Shown: positions 35,897 through 45,132, numbered from the stretch's first letter. The stretch is 64,000 bases of DNA from Paenibacillus kobensis NBRC 15729 (GCF_004000825.1 NZ_BILZ01000028.1:1-64000); one strand, 5' to 3'. A program made the numbers and translations. Notes: generated by a model not told the origin, from the sequence alone.

Positions 35897-37540
35897 TTAC
35901 TCGCATTTCCAGCCGTAAGGATAAACTGGCGACAGGTCCAAAGGCAGCCGGCCTTGCGGCTCAAGCTGTCCGGCGAGCGCCTTCGCCGCCGATTGCAGCG
36001 CAAGCGGACGGCATTCGTATACCGCAGCATATGCGCGAACGTCCGGATAGACCGGCAGATCGAGCGGATTGCGCACCGAGACGGCAACCGTCCGGTCACC
36101 GGCGCGCGCGATTACTTCTGCAGCCGTACGCCGCTCCAGTTCATGCTTCACGGCGTCATAGGTTACGAGCACGATCCGCTCGAACGACTCCAAGTCCGCC
36201 AGCGGCGATTCACCGCTCATCCGCCGCTCTTCTACGTTCGGCAAGTACAAGTTCAAATATCCGCCAAGCGTACCGTCGCCTTGCAGCAGCTCGTCGGCTT
36301 CCGATACGGCGACGATGTCCGGCCACAAGACAAGCGTACGCGATTCGGCCGGCAGCGGCAGCAATCCGCCTTCGTTCTTCACGAGCGTCACGGACGCCTC
36401 GCTCCAGCGGCGTGCCGCTTCGCGGTTAGCCGCCGTTCCGATCGCCGGCTGAACGCTGCTCCAAGGCGCAATCGCTGCGCCGCCGCCGAACTTCGCCTTC
36501 AGCGCCATGACGCGCGCCAACGATTCGTCGAGCTGCTCTTCGTTCAGCTCGCCCCGCTCCACAGCCGCCACAACCGCTTCAACCGCACGCTTCTGTTTGT
36601 CGTACGTATGGCAGACGAGCACCAGATCAGCTCCCGCCTGAAGTGCCATGACCGCTCCGCGTTCCGGTCCGAAGCCGTCGTCGATCGCCTTCATTTCCAA
36701 GCAGTCCGTTATGATAACGCCCTCATAACGGAGTTCCTCCCGCAGAAGCCCCGTCAATACCGCCTTCGATAGCGTCGAAGGCAAGCCTGTCGGCTCCAGT
36801 GCCGGCATCGCGACATGCGCCGTCATAATGACGTCGACTCCCGCTTCGATTGCCGCACGGAATGGCACAAGCTCAACCGCATCAAGCCGTTCTCTGTCAT
36901 GCGCCACGACCGGCATATCCCGGTGGGAATCCACATCCGTATCGCCATGCCCCGGGAAGTGCTTCACCGTTGCCGCAACGCCCGCTTCCGCATAGCCTTG
37001 AACAGCCGCAACGCCGAGCCGTCCGACGACTTCCGGGCGGTCGCCGTACGAACGGACATTAATAACCGGATTATCCGGATTGTTGTTCACATCCAAGCAA
37101 GGCGCAAAGTTGACGTTAATGCCCAGCTTCAGCAGCTCTTCGCCGCATATGCGCGCCGTCTCATACGCCGATTGCTCCGACCCCGTCGCGCCAATCGCCA
37201 TGTTGCCCGGCATAAGCGTGACCCCGTCTACGATACGCGATACCATGCCGCCCTCTTGATCGATCGCGACCAGAAGCGGCGGCCTGCCCGCAGCGCCGGC
37301 CGCCTGTGCGAGCGACTCCGACAACGCATGCACCTGCTGCGCGCTTTGGACGTTGCGGCTGAAATAAATAACGCCGCCGACTCCGTAATCACGAATATGC
37401 GCCAATACTTCTTCATCCGGCTGATAGCCATGGAATCCGAATATAAACAGCTGGCCTGCCTTCTCCTTCAAGCTCCATTGCTTCCATTCCGGCTCCGCTC
37501 CTGCTGCCGGGCTCGTGCCGCTAAGCTGCTGCTCTGCCAT
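35897..37540 (-). CDS. nagZ: Beta-N-acetylglucosaminidase, GH3 (NagZ-like)
   Basis: GH3 hydrolase of 547 residues that releases GlcNAc from the non-reducing end of muropeptides or chito-oligosaccharides. The NagZ signature KHFPGHGDTDVDSH carries the His of the unusual His-Asp acid/base dyad, and the nucleophile Asp lies in GVIITDCLEMKAI. LLVAIDQEGGMVSR and NFAPCLDVNNNP are further conserved strands. Residues 370-547 form a second domain, as in Gram-positive NagZ. There is no signal peptide, so it should act in the cytoplasm, unlike the secreted B. subtilis NagZ. It therefore needs an importer, and the ABC operon just upstream on the same strand is the obvious candidate. Confidence 0.92.
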   Translation of the reverse strand: MAEQQLSGTSPAAGAEPEWKQWSLKEKAGQLFIFGFHGYQPDEEVLAHIRDYGVGGVIYFSRNVQSAQQVHALSESLAQAAGAAGRPPLLVAIDQEGGMVSRIVDGVTLMPGNMAIGATGSEQSAYETARICGEELLKLGINVNFAPCLDVNNNPDNPVINVRSYGDRPEVVGRLGVAAVQGYAEAGVAATVKHFPGHGDTDVDSHRDMPVVAHDRERLDAVELVPFRAAIEAGVDVIMTAHVAMPALEPTGLPSTLSKAVLTGLLREELRYEGVIITDCLEMKAIDDGFGPERGAVMALQAGADLVLVCHTYDKQKRAVEAVVAAVERGELNEEQLDESLARVMALKAKFGGGAAIAPWSSVQPAIGTAANREAARRWSEASVTLVKNEGGLLPLPAESRTLVLWPDIVAVSEADELLQGDGTLGGYLNLYLPNVEERRMSGESPLADLESFERIVLVTYDAVKHELERRTAAEVIARAGDRTVAVSVRNPLDLPVYPDVRAYAAVYECRPLALQSAAKALAGQLEPQGRLPLDLSPVYPYGWKCE

Positions 37541-37638
37541 AAGGACGTCTCCCTTTCGTCATTAAAGCTCTCGATTTGGTGCCATTTACAATTTGCGATT
37601 CCGATTCCGCCGCCCATGCAAGCTGATGCAAGTCTGCT

Positions 37639-39324
37639 CTACTGGTGATACGCCTCCGGCTCTTCCGGTTCCTCCGGAGCGGAGGATACGCCTGCCGGCT
37701 GGCAACTGCTGCGGTAATCGGTCGGATTTTCCCCTGTAAACTTCATGAATACCTTCGTAAAATAACGCCGTTCCGAATAGCCGACTTCCTTCGCGATCTG
37801 TGCGACGCTCTTCGTCGTCTCGGCCAGCATCGCCTTCGCCTTCTCCATCCGCTGACGCGTCACATATTCGATGAACGTCAGCCCAAACGTCTGTTTGAAT
37901 AGCAGACTAAAGTACGAAGCGCTTAGCCCGACATGAGAAGCCGTCTCCTCGACGCTAATATCGCGGAACAAATTGCGGTCGAGATAAGCCTTAGCCTCAA
38001 GCATAGAGCGCTCCGACTGCTTGCGGTTGTCCCGCTCCAGCCCGGCGTCGCTTAGCAGACGGATCATTGCGATCAAGTCCTTCACGCCGTACAGCTTATC
38101 CAGCTTGCGCCACAGCTGCTCCTCTTGTTCCCGGCGCAGCAGCCCCGTCTCCTTCATCTCCCGCATCATATGCAACGCGATAAAATGAATCATCGGACGC
38201 AGCCGGCGGTAAGACGGCTCGTCAATCCGCTTCATCTGCGTGCTGATCTCCCGCAGCTCGTCTTCGACGACCACTTTATCGCCCCTCTTCAAACCGCTGA
38301 CCAGCCGCTCCGCAATGCCCCACATCGCAAGATCGGCGCCAGATTGCTCAGATGCGTCGTCTTCATAGAAACGGACGGATTGCTCGCTCTTGCTAAGCTG
38401 CTGCTCTTCACCGGCAAGCTGCATGCCCCGCTGAACCGTCTTATAAGCGCCGGACAGCTCCTTGATGCTGACATAACTCGGGTAGATGCCGGTCTCCAGC
38501 GTCAGCTTCACATGCTTCTTCACCTGTTCAAGCAGCGCAAGCGTCCATTCCCGGACAGCCTCGCGGTCAAACTCCGCATCCTGTTTTCCTTCGCCTGTCC
38601 GCTCGACCAGCACGCACCACTCACCGTCGCGCATCTGAATGACGGCATGCGACTGGCCCGGCTGCTGCATCGATTCGCGCAGCACGTTGTAGATGGCGAA
38701 ATTCCACAGCTTGCGTTCCTTATCGGTCCATTCCCGCCAATCTTTCGCCGCTTCCGAACCAACGTCGTAATTGAATAGGGCAAGCATGTAAGAACGGTCG
38801 GCGTGACGCTGCTCTTCGCCATTCATGAGCCAATGGTCCGACGACGGATCGGTGTAGTCCATTAGAATATCGTACAGCATCTTCTCTCCGGCCATATCAA
38901 TCATTCGGCCGAGCTTGCGTTCCTCTTCCTTCCGCTGGCGTCGCTTGTTCCGCTGCTCGCTCATGACGCGGGCAATGACGCCGGTCAGCTCGTCGTAAGG
39001 AATCGGTTTTAATATATAATCTTTCACCCCATATTGGATGGCTGTCCGCGTATACGCGAAATCCTGATAACCGGACAGCATAATAACGTCGACGTCAAGC
39101 TCCTCCTCACGAATCCGTTTGACGAGCTCAAGACCGTCCATGACCGGCATTCGAATGTCGCTCAGAAGCAAATCGGGGGACAAAGACTGAATGAGCTCAT
39201 ATGCCTCCGCCCCGTTCCTCGCCGTGCCGACCACTTCAAGACCAAGCATTTCCCAAGGGATGACTTTCTCTAGATTGCGTGAAATATGCGGTTCGTCGTC
39301 GACGATGATGACTTTGCCGTTCAT
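37639..39324 (-). CDS. YesN-type response regulator (REC + AraC HTH)
   Basis: Regulator of 561 residues. N-terminal receiver with VIIVDDEPHISRNL, phosphoacceptor LLLSDIRMPVMDG and KPI. A central region of about 300 residues has no clear motif. The C-terminal AraC-type double HTH (ISVEETASHVGLSASYFSLL and AQIAKEVGYSERRYFTKVF) binds DNA. The ATG at 39322-39324 overlaps the kinase stop by 4 bases and follows AGAGGTGG, so the longer frame is rejected. Kinase and regulator form a pair directly downstream of a CUT1 sugar transporter. They most likely control that transporter and perhaps nagZ, 98 bases further on. Confidence 0.93.
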   Translation of the reverse strand: MNGKVIIVDDEPHISRNLEKVIPWEMLGLEVVGTARNGAEAYELIQSLSPDLLLSDIRMPVMDGLELVKRIREEELDVDVIMLSGYQDFAYTRTAIQYGVKDYILKPIPYDELTGVIARVMSEQRNKRRQRKEEERKLGRMIDMAGEKMLYDILMDYTDPSSDHWLMNGEEQRHADRSYMLALFNYDVGSEAAKDWREWTDKERKLWNFAIYNVLRESMQQPGQSHAVIQMRDGEWCVLVERTGEGKQDAEFDREAVREWTLALLEQVKKHVKLTLETGIYPSYVSIKELSGAYKTVQRGMQLAGEEQQLSKSEQSVRFYEDDASEQSGADLAMWGIAERLVSGLKRGDKVVVEDELREISTQMKRIDEPSYRRLRPMIHFIALHMMREMKETGLLRREQEEQLWRKLDKLYGVKDLIAMIRLLSDAGLERDNRKQSERSMLEAKAYLDRNLFRDISVEETASHVGLSASYFSLLFKQTFGLTFIEYVTRQRMEKAKAMLAETTKSVAQIAKEVGYSERRYFTKVFMKFTGENPTDYRSSCQPAGVSSAPEEPEEPEAYHQ

Positions 39325-41129
39325 AACCGTCCACCTCTGCTTCTCGGTATCGTGCACCGGATCGTCGTCCCTTGACCTTGCTCGCTGCAAATCCATAATC
39401 CATAGGACGGACCGTAATGAATGCGAAGCCGCTCTGCGACGCTGCGCAGTCCAAGACCGCGCCGCTCACCAAGCTCCGACGACGCCTCGTCCTTATCGCG
39501 TTCGTGGCGTCCGTCGTCAAGCCGCTTCAATACTTCCGGCGTCATGCCGACGCCGTTATCCTCGATCATAAAGACGATCCGGTGCGGCTCCAGCGTAACG
39601 CGAATGCGAATCATGCCGCTGCCATCCATGCCGTCGAACCCATGCTGGATGCTGTTCTCGACAAGCGGCTGCAGCGTCAGCTTCAGAATCGTATATTCGA
39701 GCGCTTCTTCCGGAACGTCAATCTCGTAAGAGAACAATTCCTCGAACCGGTATTTTTGAATTTCCAAATAGCTGCGCACATGTTCGATTTCTTGATAAAC
39801 CGTATTTTCTTCGTTCTCATGCATGCTCGTTCGCAGCAAATTGCCTAACCTGCGGACCATCAGCATAATTTTATGGCCTTCGTTCTGCGCGGCGAGCGCG
39901 TTGATCGATTCCAGCGTATTGAACAGGAAATGCGGCTTGATCTGCGCCTGCATCAGCATCATCTCCGCGCGCTGCTTCCGTTCCTGCTCCTGCCGCACCT
40001 CGTTCAGCAGCTTCCCTAGACGGTCGACCATGCTGTTGAAGCTGTTCGCCAGCATGACCGTCTCATCCTTGCCGCCAGCCGTAATCCGGATTTCGAGCAT
40101 CCCCTGCTCGACGAGACGCATTTTGCGGACGACGCGTATAATCGACTTCGCAACCCGGCCAACGAAGAACTGGTTGAACAAAATAGCCGAGAGCAAACAA
40201 ATAATCGTGATGGAAGCGATCCATTTAATAAAACGGACGTTCTCGTTCGTCAGCGATTCCCACGACTTGACCGATACGAGCACCCAGCCGTTCATCTCAA
40301 GATTATAAGACGAAACAAGGCTGTCCTTGCCGCCGAACTCCGCCCGGTTGCTTGCATAACGTTCCGTTAATTGCGGCGCAATCGTCGTCAATTCGCTGAG
40401 CAACTGCCCGTTCATCTCTTTCTTGCTGTCGAGCATCACCATGCCGCTGCTGTTGACAAGCATATAACGCGAATGCTCGTCATCCAGTACAGGATTGCCG
40501 AACGTCTGCAGGATGTCGGCTACACCCGATGTCTTGAATTGCATAACGCTGACTCCGATATCGTTCAGCGTATCCAAATCTTTCACGATGCGAAGCTGCG
40601 TGAAGAGCGGCGGGTCCTGCCCCGTAATTTCCTGATGCTCATAAGGACCGATCCATAACGGGCGGCCAGCCCGCTTCGTCACTTCTTTAAATACGGAATG
40701 GTTCTGAAGAAGGTCGTACGAGATAGGGCGGTACGTTGTCGGATCGCTCCGGTACGACTGAAAGATCATGCCGTCCTTCGCATAAAGCACGATCAGACTG
40801 ACCGCTTGATGCTGGAACAAGTTGGCGCTGATCGATTTCTCCGCCAGACTGAGCCGAATCTGGTAACTGGCATCCTGAGGTCCTTGCCAGCTCGACTTAA
40901 GAATGGATTGCACCGTGCTGCTCGTTACGCTGGAATCCGACAGCTGGTCAAGCTCTTTGAAGAAATAACGAATGTTGCCGCCGACCGCTGTCAGCGTCAG
41001 CTCCGTCTGCTCGTTATACTTTTTCTCCAGAAGTCTCTCCGAATTCAAGAACGAGGCGATGCCGAGCGAGAAAATCGGCACGACGATAAGGATGATGAAT
41101 GCGACGAGCAGCTTCGGTCTTAAGTTCAT
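39321..41129 (-). CDS. YesM-type sensor histidine kinase
   Basis: Membrane kinase of 602 residues. Helices near 8-30 and 295-317 flank a roughly 260-residue extracellular dCache-type domain. HAMP follows, then the HisK_5TM-type region in which the phosphorylated His lies in AQIKPHFLFNTLESINALA. The GHKL ATPase has LTLQPLVENSIQHGF and a G-box in GLGLRSVAERL. YesM/YesN pairs next to CUT1 transporters usually sense the extracellular sugar or its loaded binding protein. It starts 57 bases after the last permease gene and overlaps the regulator by 4 bases. Confidence 0.93.
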   Translation of the reverse strand: MNLRPKLLVAFIILIVVPIFSLGIASFLNSERLLEKKYNEQTELTLTAVGGNIRYFFKELDQLSDSSVTSSTVQSILKSSWQGPQDASYQIRLSLAEKSISANLFQHQAVSLIVLYAKDGMIFQSYRSDPTTYRPISYDLLQNHSVFKEVTKRAGRPLWIGPYEHQEITGQDPPLFTQLRIVKDLDTLNDIGVSVMQFKTSGVADILQTFGNPVLDDEHSRYMLVNSSGMVMLDSKKEMNGQLLSELTTIAPQLTERYASNRAEFGGKDSLVSSYNLEMNGWVLVSVKSWESLTNENVRFIKWIASITIICLLSAILFNQFFVGRVAKSIIRVVRKMRLVEQGMLEIRITAGGKDETVMLANSFNSMVDRLGKLLNEVRQEQERKQRAEMMLMQAQIKPHFLFNTLESINALAAQNEGHKIMLMVRRLGNLLRTSMHENEENTVYQEIEHVRSYLEIQKYRFEELFSYEIDVPEEALEYTILKLTLQPLVENSIQHGFDGMDGSGMIRIRVTLEPHRIVFMIEDNGVGMTPEVLKRLDDGRHERDKDEASSELGERRGLGLRSVAERLRIHYGPSYGLWICSEQGQGTTIRCTIPRSRGGRL

Positions 41130-41186
41130 GTCCGCCAGGCCTTTCCGCCTCAGAGCTGTTACCCCTCGTTACGACTGCTGTTTCTG

Positions 41187-42092
41187 TTACCCCTTCACAC
41201 CGCCTGCCGTCATGCCGGCAATAATTTGCCGCTGCAGGAACAGATAGACGATCAGTACCGGAATAACGCTCATAATAACCGCCGCCGACAGCGAAGCGAA
41301 GTTCGTCCGGTAGCCGTCGTTGAACGTTGCCATACCGGTCGTCAGCGTCCGCTTCGCCTCCGAGGAAATAAACAGCTGAGACAAAATATATTCGTTCCAG
41401 TTCCCGATAAAGTTCAGTATCGTCACCGTCACGAGCGAAGGCATAGACAGCGGCAGAATGACACGGACGAACAATCCCGCTGCACTCATACCATCCATAA
41501 TGCCCGCTTCTTCAAGCTCGTTCGGGATTGAGATCATAAACGCATGCAAAATAAATACCGTAATCGGAAGCGCATACGTGCAGTATACCAAAATTAAGGA
41601 CCAGTGGTTATTATATAAATGTAATTCATTAATGAGGCGATAGAGCGGAATGAACAATGCGCTGGCCGGCACGAGCAATCCGAGCAAAATAAATTGATAC
41701 ACGGCTTTGTTCAGCGCCTTAAATTTCATCCGCGCAATCGCGAAAGAAGTAGCCGAAGCAAGGGCCAGCGTCAGCAAACAAGAGACGATCGTAATATACA
41801 AGCTATTGAATGCGTAGCCGCCGATGTTGGCGCTCTCCCAGGCTGCTCTATAATTATCGAAGTTGAATGATTTGGGCAGTGCCCATGTGTTGACCGTAAT
41901 TTCCCGGTTTGTCTTGAACGAAGACATCAACAGCCAGACGAGCGGAAACAGCGTCACGAGAATGTAGGCCCATAGCGTGAAGTGGAACGGCAGACGCTTC
42001 TGGCGGATTTGGTACCATAGCGACCCGGATGATCCTTGGGCTGAGCCGATATTCCCTTGTGCCGAAGGCAAGCTTTGCATTGTTTTCGCCAT
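41187..42092 (-). CDS. CUT1 sugar ABC transporter permease (MalG-type)
   Basis: Second permease subunit, 301 residues, six helices, with a 40-residue cytoplasmic N-terminus. The EAA loop ELEEAGIMDGMSAAGLFVRVILPLS docks on the ATPase, quoted here in part: ELEEAGIMDGMSAAG. The C-terminus GMTAGGVKG is nearly universal in MalG-type proteins. Its ATG overlaps the stop of the first permease gene by 1 base (TAATG). No ATPase gene is present, as is usual in Firmicutes that share one MsmK/MsmX ATPase among CUT1 systems. Confidence 0.93.
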   Translation of the reverse strand: MAKTMQSLPSAQGNIGSAQGSSGSLWYQIRQKRLPFHFTLWAYILVTLFPLVWLLMSSFKTNREITVNTWALPKSFNFDNYRAAWESANIGGYAFNSLYITIVSCLLTLALASATSFAIARMKFKALNKAVYQFILLGLLVPASALFIPLYRLINELHLYNNHWSLILVYCTYALPITVFILHAFMISIPNELEEAGIMDGMSAAGLFVRVILPLSMPSLVTVTILNFIGNWNEYILSQLFISSEAKRTLTTGMATFNDGYRTNFASLSAAVIMSVIPVLIVYLFLQRQIIAGMTAGGVKG

Positions 42093-42976
42093 TAGTACTG
42101 CACCTCCTCACGACGTCTCGAAATGAGTTGTAGAATGCCTGTCATAACTAGGATGATAATAAACATGGCCACACCGATTGCGCTGCCGTAGCCAAGCTCC
42201 ATGGAACGGAAGCCGACCTTCAACATATAGGTCGACATGACTTCCGTCGATTGGAACGGCCCGCCATTCGTCATAATTTGAACGATATCGAGCACCTTCA
42301 TCGTACCGGAGACGGATAGCAGCAGCATAACGAACATCACCGGCCGAATAAGCGGCAGCGTAATGAGCCTCGTCTCGCGCCATGACGTTGCCCCGTCGAT
42401 ATTCGCTGCTTCGACAATTTCCCGGGGAATATTCAAGATGGCGGCCAAGCACAGGACGATGAAGAAGCCGATATTTTGCCACGCGTTCGCAATAAGAATG
42501 GACAGCATAGCAAGTTTCGGATCGGACAGCCATTCCTGCGCCCAGCTATCCAAGCCGATGGAACGCAGCACTTGGTTAATCATGCCCGATTCGTAGTTGT
42601 ACAGCACACCGAACAGAATCGCAACCGTCGAGGTCGAGATGACGACCGGCACGAACACAGCAGACTTATAGAAGCTGCGCAGACGGTTGACTTTACTAAT
42701 GAGAATCGAAATAAGAACGACAAGCGGAATGTTGATAACAAGCGAGAATACTAGGAAGTACATGTTGTTCCAGAACGACTTGATAAACACTTTGTCATGC
42801 AGCAATCTGGTGAAATTGTCAAACCCGATATAAATTTTGTCCGTAATGCCGTCCCATTGATAGAAGCCGTAATACAGCGATTGAACGACCGGGTACAAAA
42901 AGAACAACAAGTACAACGCAAGCGTCGGTGCGATGAAAGCGGCGTAAATCCATGGATTGCGAAGCGCTTTGTTCAT
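42092..42976 (-). CDS. CUT1 sugar ABC transporter permease (MalF-type)
   Basis: First permease subunit, 294 residues, six helices. The N-terminal IAPTLALYLLFFLYPVVQSL and GFDNFTRLLHD are typical of the family, and the EAA loop is IVEAANIDGATSWRETRLITL (quoted in part: EAANIDGATSWRE). I start at the ATG 42974-42976, which has GGAGG 8 bases upstream; the frame remains open 32 codons further but crosses the hairpin between this gene and the binding-protein gene. The strictly consecutive order binding protein, MalF, MalG marks one transporter. Confidence 0.93.
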   Translation of the reverse strand: MNKALRNPWIYAAFIAPTLALYLLFFLYPVVQSLYYGFYQWDGITDKIYIGFDNFTRLLHDKVFIKSFWNNMYFLVFSLVINIPLVVLISILISKVNRLRSFYKSAVFVPVVISTSTVAILFGVLYNYESGMINQVLRSIGLDSWAQEWLSDPKLAMLSILIANAWQNIGFFIVLCLAAILNIPREIVEAANIDGATSWRETRLITLPLIRPVMFVMLLLSVSGTMKVLDIVQIMTNGGPFQSTEVMSTYMLKVGFRSMELGYGSAIGVAMFIIILVMTGILQLISRRREEVQY

Positions 42977-43035
42977 GTGGTCAGCCTCCTGTTCTTCCAA
43001 TAAACATGCCATGCAAGCGGGTGCAGTTAGAGGAA

Positions 43036-43064
43036 GAGGGTGCCTTCCAAGGAAGGACACCCTC
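43036..43064 (-). other. Intercistronic stem-loop after the sugar-binding protein gene
   Basis: GAGGGTG-T-CCTTCC and GGAAGG-CACCCTC form a 12-13 bp stem with a very small loop, 22 bases after the binding-protein stop. The following bases (TTCCTCTAACTG) are not a proper T-run, so it is more likely a 3' mRNA stabiliser or partial terminator that keeps the binding protein in excess over the permeases. Confidence 0.65.
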
Positions 43065-43085
43065 TCGTCCATCTATTGCTGTCGC

Positions 43086-44462
43086 TTATTTTTGAGCGTT
43101 TGCTTTCTCTTGCGCTGCTTGAATGTGAGCCGCTACATCTGCCGGCTTCTTCACTTTGCCGATCAGCTCTTGCAGACCTACCCCGATATCAGCCGTTACG
43201 CTAGGCTGTACGATTGCGTCGAACGCTTTCCACGAGCTCGAAGCGTTGCTCATGACCGTCAATACGTCGGAGATCAGCGGATCTACGCCGGACAGGTCGG
43301 TCAACTTCATCGAAGGCAGCAGTTTGTCTTCAATCAACGTACGTTTTTGCACTTCTTCGTTGAAGAAGTTCGCAATAAATTTCTTAACCATGGCAACTTG
43401 GTCTTCGCTCAGGCTAGCAGAGAAACCGAAGCCATTGGAGTAGCTTGCGTTGATCGATTGTTGGTCGCCTTTGCCGCCTGCAATGCTAGGGAACGAGAAG
43501 TAGCCGATGTTGCCTTTCAGATCGCCAGCTTCGTCGCTCGTGAAGCGGTTCGCATCCCAGCTGCCTGTGAACAGCATTGCTGCGTCGCCCGCGAGGAATT
43601 TCGCGCCTTGGTCCGCATAAGCAAGGCCCAGCGAGCCTTTCGTGAAGTAATCGTTATTAACGAGTGTCGAGTACGCTTCGAAACCTTTGATGAAGTCCGC
43701 ATCCGTCCATTTCGTCTCGCCTGTTACGACTTTGTTCAGAGCGTCCATGCCGACGTTGCGTTCCATTACCGTGTTCCAGAGCATGCCGTTAACCCATGCG
43801 TCTTTCGCTGCGAGCGCGAACGGCGTTTTACCGTTAGCTTTCACTTTGTCAGCCGTAGCGATCAGCTCATCCCACGTCGTAGGAACCGTCAGACCCATGT
43901 CCGCGAACATTTTCTTATTATAGAATACAGCTTCGCTGTAGCCGCCGAACGGAAGGCCGTACACTTTGCCGTCTACCGTGAACTCGTCAAGGCTTGCGAA
44001 TTTGTCCTTGATGCCGAGTTCTTCGATGATCGGCGTCAGGTCGAGCATGCGTCCTGCTTTAACGTACAGGTTCAGGTCAGCGCCGCCGAATACTTCGAAG
44101 ATGTCAGGCGGGTTGCCTGCTGCCATCTCAGCTTTCAGCTTCTGGTCGCGGTTGACGACCTCGTCGATGCCTTCCATTTCGATTTTCAGGCCTGGATTTT
44201 CTTGTTCCGTCTTCGCGACGACATCTTGGAAAATTTTCAGCCGTACTTTACTTGTTTCTTTAATTTGTGTATGGCGGAGCTTGAGCGTGACGTTCTTTGT
44301 CTCTGGTGCCGGCTCCTCCTTCTTCTCTTCCGTTGTCGTCGTTGTCGTGCTGCTAGTCGTGTCAGCAGGCTTCTTCTCTTCTTTGTCGGAAGATCCGCAA
44401 GCTGCGAGGAACACCGAACAGCTAAGTAGTGTAGCGGCAATCAGGGTCAGATTTTTCTTCAT
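43086..44462 (-). CDS. CUT1 sugar-binding lipoprotein
   Basis: Family 1 solute-binding protein of 458 residues. Signal peptide with lipobox LAAC (Cys22), then a low-complexity linker (DTTSSTTTTTTEEKKEEPAP) and a mature domain with the usual LKAEMAAGNPPDIFEVFGG, VYGLPFGGYSEAVFYNKKMF and AMLFTGSWDANRF. It captures a sugar outside the membrane; which one is not visible. GGAGG lies 7 bases before the ATG. It is the first gene of an operon that also holds two permeases and a two-component system, under a promoter overlapped by a cre site. Confidence 0.93.
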   Translation of the reverse strand: MKKNLTLIAATLLSCSVFLAACGSSDKEEKKPADTTSSTTTTTTEEKKEEPAPETKNVTLKLRHTQIKETSKVRLKIFQDVVAKTEQENPGLKIEMEGIDEVVNRDQKLKAEMAAGNPPDIFEVFGGADLNLYVKAGRMLDLTPIIEELGIKDKFASLDEFTVDGKVYGLPFGGYSEAVFYNKKMFADMGLTVPTTWDELIATADKVKANGKTPFALAAKDAWVNGMLWNTVMERNVGMDALNKVVTGETKWTDADFIKGFEAYSTLVNNDYFTKGSLGLAYADQGAKFLAGDAAMLFTGSWDANRFTSDEAGDLKGNIGYFSFPSIAGGKGDQQSINASYSNGFGFSASLSEDQVAMVKKFIANFFNEEVQKRTLIEDKLLPSMKLTDLSGVDPLISDVLTVMSNASSSWKAFDAIVQPSVTADIGVGLQELIGKVKKPADVAAHIQAAQEKANAQK

Positions 44463-44650
44463 CGTAAGACCTCCTAGATAAATGGTTTATCTTTAATTCT
44501 TGTTTGCCTCTTACACTTCTGATTATAAGTGGAGGCCAGCACCCCAAGGAGGTTGAAAAAAACATGAGGCAGGGAGACTTTTATATTGTGATGAATGATC
44601 AGGGGTAAAAATTCACGGTAGGACGGATACTTTTGATTTATTGATGTTAT

Positions 44651-44679
44651 ATAATATAACATTTTGATAGCGTTTACAA
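44651..44679 (-). promoter_or_regulatory. Promoter of the sugar ABC operon
   Basis: On the minus strand TTGTAA (44674-44679) and TATTAT (44651-44656) are 17 bases apart. A 15-bp palindrome GTTATATAATATAAC (44646-44660) covers the -10 and may be a second operator. The start would lie near 44644, leaving a leader of about 180 bases with no clear structure. Nothing recognisable lies between 44685 and 44860. Confidence 0.7.
44665..44678 (-). promoter_or_regulatory. cre site (CcpA operator) over the -35 region
   Basis: TGTAAACGCTATCA matches the B. subtilis cre consensus TGWAARCGYTWNCW at all 14 positions. It overlaps the -35 box of the promoter above, a position from which CcpA normally represses. 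The operon should be shut off when preferred sugars are present. Confidence 0.85.
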
Positions 44680-44861
44680 TAAAAATGTAGCGATTTCATT
44701 TTAAAAACAACACATCTACGTCATTTGTTCGTTAGAACACAACGAGAAACAGGTTGTCTTACTTGAATTATGTTATGTATTTTAACATTAATGAAGAGGG
44801 GTAAAAATCAACGATCCATCCGTACAAGCCCGTTCACAGAAGATAATAGTGCCCTCCCGGC

Positions 44862-44905
44862 AAAAAAAGCTTGAAGCGAGGCTATTGACCTCCGCTTCAA
44901 GCTTC
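44862..44905 (-). terminator. Terminator of the SWIM/SNF2 operon
   Basis: AAGCTTGAAGCG and CGCTTCAAGCTT form a perfect 12-bp stem on the minus strand, followed by six Ts, 30 bases past the stop of the 56-residue ORF. Confidence 0.9.
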
Positions 44906-44934
44906 GATTCCTCAATACCAATCTCCTGCACCGC

Positions 44935-45105
44935 TTACTGCTCCCGCAGTTTGCGTACCGCATCCCGTACTGCCGCGTAGAACGGACGCCATGCCGGCAG
45001 CGCATCGGCTGGCCCGATCTCCTCATCCGCATCCGCCTGAACAGGTTGACCGCTCTTCACTTGTTCGGCTTGCGCCTGCTCTATATCATCGCGTTCACGT
45101 TCCAT
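44935..45105 (-). CDS. Small acidic protein, 56 residues, third gene of SWIM/SNF2 operon
   Basis: The ATG at 45103-45105 has GGAGGGAAAGCG upstream and lies 27 bases after the helicase stop; a strong terminator follows the stop. The product starts MERERDDIEQAQAEQVKSG, is strongly charged, and ends in an amphipathic basic helix (WRPFYAAVRDAVRKLREQ). The perfect ribosome binding site and its position between helicase and terminator argue that it is real. I do not recognise a family. It could be a partner or regulator of the helicase. Confidence 0.65.
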   Translation of the reverse strand: MERERDDIEQAQAEQVKSGQPVQADADEEIGPADALPAWRPFYAAVRDAVRKLREQ

Positions 45106-45132
45106 CGCTTTCCCTCCTCAACAGCCGATTCG

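Noticed and set aside
42957-44429. Long plus-strand frame (490 codons) opposite the sugar-binding protein gene
   Set aside because: It is the antisense shadow of a clear lipoprotein gene, caused by codon bias; the composition is rich in Arg, Cys and His, and no domain is visible.
44808-45032. Minus-strand frame of 74 codons after the SNF2 gene
   Set aside because: It overlaps the 56-residue ORF in another frame, runs through the terminator, is Arg-rich and lacks a ribosome binding site.
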